A DNA stretch of 64,000 nt from Lytechinus pictus (lineage: Eukaryota > Echinodermata > Echinoidea > Temnopleuroida > Toxopneustidae), in NCBI RefSeq assembly GCF_037042905.1, contig NC_087262.1, positions 26,186,001-26,250,000 of the forward strand. The letters are read 5' to 3'. Positions 56,438-64,000 of this stretch are shown here, in pieces; the first letter of the stretch is position 1, and the number at the start of each line of letters is the position of its first letter. The notes beneath the pieces are model-generated. The model had not been told where the DNA came from and ran no database searches. It saw nothing but the letters and a program-made list of their open reading frames with translations. The translations under genes were made by a program, and so were the position numbers.

Positions 56438-59400
56438 GCTTCCTCTCCGACGTCGGGAGGGGCTCCTAAACGACAGCCAGCCCACCTCCAGTCGGCCAGG
56501 AACCCCGTACGTCGAGGTTAGGCACTAGCCCTTCCACTCCGACGTTTTCAGGGGCTCTTGAGCGACACCCAGCCCAACACCAGTACACTAGCCCCCCGTA
56601 CGTCGAGGTTGGGCACCCGCTCTTCCTCTCCGAGGTGGGCAGGGGCTCCTGAGCGACAGCCAGCTCACCTCCAGTCCACTAGCCCCCCGTAGGTCGAGAC
56701 CAGGCACTCGCTCATCCTCTCCGACGTCGGCAGGGGCTCTTGAGCGGGACACAGCCCACCTCCAGTCCACTAGCCCCCCGTACGTCGAAGCCAGTCACTC
56801 GACCTACTTCTCCGACGTTTGCAGCGGCTCCTGAGCGACAGCCAGCCCAACACCAGTCGGCCAGGGCCCCGTAGGTCGAGGCCAGGCACTCGCTCTTCCA
56901 GTCCGAGGTTGGCAGCGGCTCCTGAGCGACAGCCAGCTCACCTCCAGTCCACTAGCCCCCCCGTACGTCGAAGCCAGGCACTCGCACTACTTCTCCGACG
57001 TCGGCAGGGGCTCCTGGGCGACAGCCAGCTCACCTCCTGTCCACTAGCCCCCCGTACGTCGAAGCCAGTCACTCGAACTACTTCTCCGACGTCGGCAGCG
57101 GCTCTTGAACGACAGCCAGCCCACCTCCAGTCCACTAGCCCCCCGTACGTCGAAGCCAGGCACTAGCCCTTCCACTCCGACGTTTTCAGGGGCTCCTGAG
57201 CGACAGCCAGCCCAACACCAGTCCACTAGCCCCCCGTACGTCGAGGTTGGGCACCCGCTCTTCCTCTCCGAGGTGGGCAGGGGCTCCTGAGCGACAGCCA
57301 GCCCAACACCAGTCCGCTAGCCCCCCGTACGTCGAAGCCAGTCACTCGAACTACTTCTCCGACGTCGGCAGCGGCTCTTGAGCGACAGCCAGCCCACCTC
57401 CAGTCGGCCAGGGCCCCGTACGTCGAGGTTAGGCACTAGCCCTTCCACTCCGAGGTGGGCAGTGGCTCCTGGGCGACAGCCAGCCCACCTCCAGTCCACT
57501 AGCCCCCCGTACGTCGAAGCCAGGCACTCGCACTACTTCTCCGACGTCGGCAGGGGCTCCTGAGCGACAGCCAGCTCACCTCCAGTCCACTAGCCCCCCG
57601 TACGTCGAAGCCAGTCACTCGCACTACTTTTCCGACGTTGGCAGCGGCTCCTGAGCGGGACACAGCCCAACAACAGTCCTACAGGGCCCCGTACGTCGAG
57701 GTTAGGCACCCGCTCTTCCTCTCCGACGTGGGCGGTGGCTCTTGAGCGACAGCCAGCCCACCTCCAGTCCACTAGCCCGCCGTACGTCGAAGCCAGACAC
57801 TCGCACTACTTCTCCGACGTTGGCAGCGGCTCCTGAGCGGGACACAGCCCAACACCAGTCCACTAGCCCCCCGTACGTCGAGGTTGGGCACCCGCTCTTC
57901 CTCTCCGAGGTGGGCAGGGGCTCCTGAGCGGGACACAGCCCAACACCAGTCCTACAGGGCCCCGTACGTCGAGGTTAGGCACCCGCTCTTCCTCTCCGAC
58001 GTGGGCGGTGGCTCTTGAGCGACGGCCAGCCCAACAGCGGTCGGCCAGGCCCCCGTAGGTCGAGGCCAGGCACTCGCTCTACCTCTCCGACTCGGCATCG
58101 ACACCCTGGCCAACTCCAGACGGCCAGGGCACCGTACCTCGAGGGCAGGCAGCCGCCATTACACTCCGAGGCGGGCAGGGGCTGTTGAGCGGGTCACAGC
58201 CCAACAGCAGTGGGCCAGGGTCCCGTACCTCCAGACCGGGCAGCCGCTCTTCCTCTCCGACGTTTCCAGGGGCTTTTGAGCGACAGCCAGCTCACCTCCA
58301 GTCCACTAGCCCCCCGTAGGTCGAGCCCAGGCACCCGCTCTTCCTCTCCGACGTCGGCAGGGGCTCTTGAGCGGGACACAGCCCACCTCCAGTCCGCTAG
58401 CCCCCCGTACGTCGAAGCCAGTCACTCGCACTACTTCTCCGACGTCGGCAGGGGCTCCTGAGCGACAGCCAGCCCAACACCAGTCCACTAGCCCCCCGTA
58501 CGTCGAGGTTAGGCACCCGCTCTTCCTCTCCGAGGTGGGCAGGGGCTGTTGAGCGACACCCAGCCCAACACCAGTCCACTAGCCCCCCGTTCGTCGAGGT
58601 TGGGCACCCGCTCTTCCTCTCCGAGGTGGGCAGGGGCTCCTGGGCGACAGCCAGCTCACCTCCAGTCCACTAGCCCCCCGTACGTCGAAGCCAGGCACTC
58701 GCCCTACTTCTCCGACGTCGGCAGGGACTCCTGAGCGACAGCCAGCTCACCTCCAGTCCACTAGCCCCCCCGTACGTCGAAGCCAGGCACTCGCACTACT
58801 TCTCCGACGTCGGCAGGGGCTCCTGGGCGACAGCCAGCTCACCTCCTGTCCACTAGCCCCGCGTACGTCGAAGCCAGTCACTCGAACTACTTCTCCGACG
58901 TCGGCAGCGGCTCTTGAGCGACAGCCAGCCCACCTCCAGTCCACTAGCCCCCCCGTACGTCGAAGCCAGGCACTCGCACTACTTCTCCGACGTTTTCAGG
59001 GGCTCCTGAGCGACAGCCAGCCCAACACCAGTCCACTAGCCCCCCGTACGTCGAGGTTGGGCACCCGCTCTTCCTCTCCGAGGTGGGCAGGGGCTCCTGA
59101 GCGACAGCCAGCCCAACACCAGTCCGCTAGCCCCCCCGTACGTCGAAGCCAGTCACTCGAACTACTTCTCCGACGTCGGCAGGGGCTCCTGAGCGACAGC
59201 CAGCTCACCTCCAGTCCACTAGCCCCCCGTACGTCGAAGCCAGTCACTCGAACTACTTCTCCGACGTCGGCAGCGGCTCTTGAGCGACAGCCAGCCCACC
59301 TCCAGTCGGCCAGGGCCCCGTACGTCGAGGTTAGGCACTAGCCCTTCCACTCCGGCGTTTTCAGGGGCTCGTGAGCGACACCCAGCCCAACACCAGTCCA

Positions 59401-60836
59401 CTAGCCCCCCGTACGTCGAGGTTGGGCACCCGCTCTTCCTCTCCGAGGTGGGCAGGGGCTCCTGGGCGACAGCCAGCCCAACACCAGTCCACTAGCCCCC
59501 CGTACGTCGAGGTTGGGCACCCGCTCTTCCTCTCCGAGGTGGGCAGGGGCTCCTGGGCGACAGCCAGCCCAACTCCAGTCCACTAGCCCCCCCGTACGTC
59601 GAAGCCAGTCACTCGAACTACTTCTCCGACGTCGGCAGCGGCTCTTGAGCGACAGCCAGCCCCCCTCCAGTCGGCCAGGGCCCCGTACGTCGAGGTTAGG
59701 CACTAGCCCTTCCACTCCGGCGTTTTCAGGGGCTCGTGAGCGACACCCAGCCCAACACCAGTCCACTAGCCCCCCGTACGTCGAGGTTGGGCACCCGCTC
59801 TTCCTCTCCGAGGTGGGCAGGGGCTCCTGGGCGACAGCCAGCCCACCTCCAGTCCGCTAGCCCCCCGTACGTCGAAGCCAGTCACTCGCACTACTTCTCC
59901 GACGTCGGCAGGGGCTGTTGAGCGACGGCCAGGCCCCAGTAGGTCGAGGCCAGGCACTCGCTCTACCTCTCCGACTCGGCATCGACACCCTGGCCAACTC
60001 CAGACGGCCAGGGCCCCGTACGTCGAGGCCAGGCACTCGCTCTTCCACTCCGAGTTCGGCAGCGGCTCCTGAGCGACAGCCAGGCCAACAGCAGTCCGGC
60101 AGCCCCCCCGTACTTGGAGGTTAGGCACCCGCTCTTCCTCTCCGAGGTGGGCAGGGGCTCCTGGGCGAAGGCCAGCCCACCTCCAGTCCGGCAGGGCCCC
60201 GTACTTCGAGGTTAGGCACCCGCTCTTCAACTCCGAGGTGGTCAGGGTCTCTTGAGCGACAGCCAGCCCACCTCCAGTCGGCCAGCCCCCCGTACGTCGA
60301 GGCCAGGCACTCGCCCTTCCACTCCGACGTTTTCAGGGGCTCCTGAGCGACAGCCAGCCCACCTCCAGTCCGACAGGGCCCCGTACTTCGAGGTTAGGCA
60401 CCCGCTCTTCAACTCCGAGGTGGGCAGCGGCTCTTGAGCCGGACACAGCTCACCTCCAGTCCACTAGCCCCCCGTACGTCGAGGTTAGGCACCCGCTCTT
60501 CCTCTCCGAGGTGGGCAGGGGCTCCTGAGCGACAGCCAGCCCACCTCCAGTCCGACAGGGCCCCGTACTTCGAGGTTAGGCACCCGCTCTTCAACTCCGA
60601 GGTGGGCAGCGGCTCTTGAGCCGGACACAGCTCACCTCCAGTCCACTAGCCCCCCGTACGTCGAGGTTAGGCACCTGCTCTTCCTCTCCGAGGTGGGCAG
60701 GGGCTCCTGAGCGACAGCCAGCCCAACACCAGTCCAACAGGGCCCCGTAGGTCGAGGCCAGGCACCCGCTCTTGATCTCCGAGGTTCGGCAGGGGCTCGT
60801 GAGCGGGACACAGCCCAACACCAGTCGGCCAGGGCC
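56438..60836 (+). repeat. 91-bp GC-rich spacer array, ~48 units
   Basis: The consensus phrases are CCCCGTACGTCGAGG (or CGAAG), GGCACTCGCTCTTCC, CTCCGACGTCGGCAGGGGCT, CCTGAGCGACAGCCAGCCC and CACCTCCAGTCCACTAG. The period is 91 bp, set by recurring identical frames (59,280, 59,371 and others). Variants alternate in blocks, and segments near 56,938-57,135 and 58,747-58,944 are almost identical, so blocks have been duplicated. The many open frames on both strands arise because the unit lacks stops in several frames. Confidence 0.92.
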
Positions 60837-60897
60837 CCGGAGGCAGGTCCATGGAATTGGGCTGTGTCTGCCGGGGGCTTTTCTTTTTTTCTGAAAT
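60829..60897 (+). terminator. Hairpin plus T-tract, copy 1
   Basis: GCCCCGGAGGCAG pairs with CTGCCGGGGGC around CCATGGAATTGGGC, followed by TTTTCTTTTTTTC. It resembles a terminator. Polymerase I or III use is speculation. Confidence 0.4.
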
Positions 60898-61028
60898 AAA
60901 AACTTTATCTTTATTCTTATTTCGACAGGATGTCCAGGCCGCCAGTCCTCCGTGCGTCGAGGCCAGGGCGTCGCTCTTGCAATCAAGAGTTGTCCGAGGC
61001 CTGAGAGCGGGAGACATCCGAACAGCAT

Positions 61029-61091
61029 GCCGACAGGCCCCCGGAGGCAGATCCATGGAATTGGACTCTGTCTGCCGGGGGCTTTTTTTTG
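61029..61091 (+). terminator. Hairpin plus T-tract, copy 2
   Basis: GCCCCCGGAGGCAGA pairs with TCTGCCGGGGGC and is followed by a run of eight Ts. It is the same module as copy 1, with a diverged 91-bp unit between them. Confidence 0.4.
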
Positions 61092-61149
61092 TTAAATTTA
61101 TAATTTCATTTTTATTTCGACAGGATGGCCAGGCCAGCCAGGATTTTAT

Positions 61150-61685
61150 GTGGTAATACGTCATGCCCTTCCTGTTCGAATGAAATTGTTACACTATACT
61201 GAAATGCTGATAAGACAATACAGGGGGAATGCAGTGATTTTTGGAGCTGATATGTGAATTATACTACATGCAGATTATTTGAATGAAATTTGTAATTGTA
61301 CGCGATGGGTGGACACATCTTAGAACATTTTTCTTTGGTGGTAATACAGTAACTATTTTTTTTTTTTGTTAAAAAAGGTACCATTGATTGCAACGTGTGA
61401 TTAAAATCTTTTTGGACACAATACAGTAGTTTTTCGGAAAGTGTGTCATTACTTCATGCTTGATTCTGAAATGATTTTTTTTGAAATACTGAACTGCCTT
61501 CAATGAAACTTTGATTACACACCTCTAATTCAATTCTTTTGGGATTCAACATGCTAATACTTCATGCTATTATCATGGGAAGGAAATTTTCAAACTGCGA
61601 TGAAATGCAAACAACACACATGCATTTTAAACCTCTTTGGAGGCAGCACAGTACCTTTTTGTAATGTATGTGAACACTTCTGGCT
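61150..61685. other. AT-rich spacer block
   Basis: This is a sharp AT-rich island inside GC-rich spacer. Loose internal repetition is visible (AATACAGTAACTATTTTT; CAATACAGTAGTTTTTCGG; CACAGTACCTTTTTG). No gene is evident. Confidence 0.6.
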
Positions 61686-61689
61686 GCTC

Positions 61690-61985
61690 ACCGGAGATTC
61701 CGACCGGCAGAACTCGACGCAGCGGGCCGAGAGCGCCCCGCATGCCGGGCCGACCCTCCCGCTCACCCACGCAGGAGATGGCGGGAGATTGTGACGGGCA
61801 GATCTCGACGCAGCGGGCCGACAGCGCCCCGCATGCCGAGCCGACCCTCCCGCTCACCCACCCGGGCGTCGGCAGACGATTCCGACCGGCAGATCTCGAC
61901 GCAGCGGGCCGACAGCGCCCCGCATGCCGAGCCGACACCCCCGCTCACCCAGCCAGGAGTCGGCAGGAGATTCTGACCGTCGGAT
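61690..61985 (+). repeat. Three ~93-bp GC-rich repeats
   Basis: GATCTCGACGCAGCGGGCCG, ACAGCGCCCCGCATGCCGAG and CCGACCCTCCCGCTCACCCA recur three times. The long overlapping frames on both strands are composition artefacts. Confidence 0.9.
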
Positions 61986-62029
61986 CGGCCGACAGCGGGG
62001 GAAGGGGCCGGGGGTCCGCTCGCCGGACT

Positions 62030-62790
62030 GTTTCCCGCGAGAACGGGGTCGTCCGAGGGCGCAGGCTCCCCGCGGTGGGCACCATCGGATTCGCCGTCCT
62101 CGGTTTGCCCAGGGCGGCCCGAGCCCTCCGCCGCTGCGCCGTCGGGTCGTCCGGTGTCGCCCTCGGTGTGAATTTCGCATTGACTTGCGTGTTGTAAGCG
62201 GTGTTTATCGGGAGGGGTCTTTCGTCCTGCTGCCAGGGGGTCAAGCGGGGACGCAGGGTCCCCGGGGTGGGTACCATCGGACGCGGCGTCCGGGGTTTGC
62301 CCGGGGTGGGCCGGGTGCCGGGGCGGCCAGGGCCCGGCCTTCGATTTTCCACGGGCGGGTCGGGCCGGCAGCGGCACCCACCTCGACCGGGCGGCTGGGC
62401 TCGGCGGGGAAGGAGCAGGGGGCCCGCTGGGCGGATTTTTTCCAGCGGAGACGGGGTCACCCGGGGATGCAGCGTCCCCGGGATGGGCACCATCGGACGC
62501 GGCGTCCGGGGTTTGCCCGGGGTGGGCCGGGTGCCGGGGCGGCCAGGGCCCGTGCTTCGATTTTCCACGGGCGGGTCGGGCCGGCAGCGGCACCCTCCTC
62601 GACCGGGCGGCTGGACACGGCGGGGAAGGAGCCGGGGGGCCCGCTGACCGGATTTTTTCCAGCGGAGACGGGGTCTTCGAGGGAAGCAGGGTCCCCGGGG
62701 TGGGCACCATCGGACGCGGCGTCCGGGGTTCGCCCACGGCCGGCCGGGCCACCCGCCGCCGGGCCGGGCTTCCGCTGCTGCGACGCCTTC
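62030..62790 (+). repeat. Four ~217-bp GC-rich repeats upstream of 18S
   Basis: The marker GGGCACCATCGGACGCGG (variants) recurs at 62,082, 62,274, 62,490 and 62,707. Units include GTGCCGGGGCGGCCAGGGCC, GATTTTCCACGGGCGGGTCG and TTTTTTCCAGCGGAGACGGG. In rDNA such units often act as enhancers, but here that is inference. Confidence 0.85.
62170..62225 (+). promoter_or_regulatory. Promoter-like motif, copy 1 (candidate spacer promoter)
   Basis: ATTGACTTGCGTGTTGTAAG followed by GGTGTTTATCGGGAGGGG matches the motifs at 62,820 and 63,100. Confidence 0.45.
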
Positions 62791-62814
62791 TCGTCCGGTG
62801 TCAGCCTGGATTCG

Positions 62815-62905
62815 GGGTAAAATTCGTATTGACTCGCGTGTTATAAGGGGTGTTTTGGGGGAGGGGTGTTTGGTCTCCGGAGACATATATAGGGAAGGGG
62901 TGTTT
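62815..62905 (+). promoter_or_regulatory. Promoter-like motif, copy 2 (candidate spacer promoter)
   Basis: ATTGACTCGCGTGTTATAAG and GTGTTTTGGGGGAGGGGTGT are followed about 15 bp later by ACATATATAGGGAAGGGGTG. Sequence upstream (TCGTCCGGTGTCAGCC) also matches copy 1. Confidence 0.5.
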
Positions 62906-63097
62906 CTTGGAAATTCGGCTGCTTTTCGCCCTTCAGCGGGATTCGGACGCCCTCCGCCGGAGACGGGCGATGGGAAGGTCCCTCCGGCCGCTGAAAACAC
63001 CCTCGTCGGGAGAAAAAACGGATTTTTGGGCCAACTTCCGGTTTAGGATTTTGTACAGCGCCGTGAATGGAAAAAGGAACTGGCGCACGATCTGGAG

Positions 63098-63190
63098 GGT
63101 CGAAAATCCCTATTGAAACGCGTGTTGTAGCGTCGTTTTAGGGGGAGGGGTGTCAGACCACCCGCAGGATATATGAGGGAGTGGTCTCGA
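63098..63190 (+). promoter_or_regulatory. Promoter-like motif, copy 3 (likely pre-rRNA promoter)
   Basis: ATTGAAACGCGTGTTGTAG and TTTTAGGGGGAGGGGTGTCA are followed by GGATATATGAGGGAGTGG. It is the copy nearest 18S, about 0.65-0.7 kb upstream. Polymerase I promoters evolve too fast to recognise by consensus, so the call rests on repetition and position. Confidence 0.5.
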
Positions 63191-63840
63191 GCGATCGAGC
63201 ACTCTCGTGAAAAACACACGTAGTACTACGTTATAGGCATGAGGCCCTCGCACCGGCCCGCAAGAAGAACCCCGGTCGTCCACGGAACCCCGGGAGGTCC
63301 TTGCGGCCAGGCGAGGCAAGGTTGGCATGGATGGAGAGAGGTGGCTGGGGAAGAGGGCTGCGCCCCATAGCCGCAACGTACGCCCCCCGCGCCCGCCGGC
63401 CGGGGGTAGTCGGTTGGTAGAGAACGCCGGAGAGACCGACGGCCCACGCGGTCCGGCCAGGAAGCACGGGATCGCAACGCACGAGAGGGAAACAGAAGGG
63501 AGCCCGATCGCCCGCGCCTCGCGGACACGTCCTTCTCTGCCGTGGACTGGAGCTTGGTGTCCCGTGGGGTTGTAGCTTGCCTCGATCTTCGGACCGGCCA
63601 AGCCCCCTGTGAGCCCATGATTCTGGCGAAACGGGTGAAGGCACCGTCCCGACGCCCGCCGGGCGAGCACTACCGGAGCGTCCCCCTGCCCCGCTCCCCT
63701 GCACGCACCCCCGTCGCCCACCCGGCCGGGCCCTTGGCCGCCGTCGAGAGGGAGAGAAATGGAAGGTTACGAATTCGGGCGGCTCGCGCGAGCCCTGCCC
63801 GAGCTGCCATCGGTCGTCCCCCCGGGACCCCGCCGGCAGC
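63191..63840 (+). other. Presumed 5' external transcribed spacer
   Basis: GC-rich non-repetitive sequence between the last promoter-like motif and 18S. The large open frames (to about 200 codons, both strands) show no domain and reflect high GC. Confidence 0.6.
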
Positions 63841-64000
63841 TACCTGGTTGATCCTGCCAGTAGTCATATGCTTGTCTCAAAGATTAAGCCATGCATGTCT
63901 TCGTGCAAGCTCCCCGGAGCGAAACTGCGGATGGCTCATTAAATCAGTTATGGTTCATTGGATCGAGTCCCCCGGACATGGATAACTGTGGTAATTCTAG
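63841..64000 (+). rRNA. 18S ribosomal RNA, 5' end (partial)
   Basis: The sequence starts TACCTGGTTGATCCTGCCAG and continues through TAGTCATATGCTTGTCTCAA and GGCTCATTAAATCAGTTATG to GATAACTGTGGTAATTCTAG at the window edge. These are the near-universal first 160 bases of eukaryotic small-subunit rRNA. The variable portion (GTCTTCGTGCAAGCTCC; GGATCGAGTCCCCCGGACAT) looks deuterostome and fits an echinoid as far as I recall. The remainder of the gene lies beyond the right edge. Confidence 0.98.

Noticed and set aside
56438-60836. CRISPR-like regular repeats
   Set aside because: Units are contiguous and variable throughout with no unique spacers, and the genome is animal.
56588-61028. Dozens of similar ~60-codon frames
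   Set aside because: They recur every 91 bp or a multiple on both strands, so they are reading frames through a tandem repeat, not genes.
61627-63985. Long open frames (up to about 350 codons) on both strands near 18S
   Set aside because: They overlap one another in several frames, are dominated by Pro, Arg, Gly and Ala, follow the 93-bp and 217-bp repeats and show no domain. GC-rich spacer explains them.

Overview
The window is animal nuclear DNA, most likely from an echinoderm and probably a sea urchin. The last 160 bases are the conserved 5' end of a deuterostome-type 18S rRNA gene. The left part carries spliced exons of a CCAR1-like gene. The rest is dense in foldback elements, TTAA-flanked MITEs, hAT-like and Tc1-like transposons, non-LTR retrotransposon tails and tRNA-derived SINEs. 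The species call is inference from the 18S text and the repeat style, because no database could be searched.

Region 1 (1-15.9 kb, AT-rich). This holds the 5' end of a gene on the minus strand. Four coding exons (15,408-15,318; 15,015-14,837; 5,200-5,016; 4,487-4,289) join in phase. They encode the N-terminus of a CCAR1/CCAR2-family protein: a start segment with the PPW motif, a Gln/Ala-rich linker and the S1-like (OB) domain. A CpG-rich block at about 15.72-15.87 kb is the likely promoter and untranslated first exon. The 9.6-kb intron between exons 2 and 3 contains a large foldback element (7.55-13.30 kb) with at least four nested insertions.

Region 2 (15.9-42.4 kb). I see no convincing host gene here; it is a mosaic of mobile elements. 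The most striking is a 6.2-kb near-palindrome (18,055-24,231) whose arms are mirror-image arrays of a roughly 210-bp repeat. One arm was later hit by a 1,662-bp Tc1 element (21,019-22,680) whose DD34E transposase has a single in-frame stop. A paralogous empty site for the palindrome lies at about 41.16 kb. Other elements are two hAT elements with clean 8-bp target duplications (11,969-13,158 and 26,693-27,470), a pogo-like relic, a 3.67-kb inverted-repeat element, a foldback with internal minisatellites (31.66-33.32 kb) and a family of about 600-bp TTAA-flanked palindromic MITEs.

Region 3 (42.4-45.1 kb). A 5'-truncated, frameshifted Tx1/L1-clade LINE lies on the minus strand, followed by a tRNA-derived SINE.

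Region 4 (45.2-64.0 kb). This looks like ribosomal DNA spacer leading into 18S on the plus strand. In order it has an A/B compound repeat of about 0.9 kb (45.66-49.5), a SINE, GCCA-type simple sequence, about 11 units of a 217-275-bp repeat (50.8-53.5), LINE debris, a 4.4-kb array of a 91-bp GC-rich repeat (56.4-60.8), two hairpin-plus-T-tract modules, an AT-rich block, 93-bp and 217-bp GC-rich repeats, three copies of a promoter-like motif, a presumed 5' external transcribed spacer, and 18S from 63,841. No 28S gene occurs upstream, so the window appears to cross the edge of an rDNA array or an assembly join.
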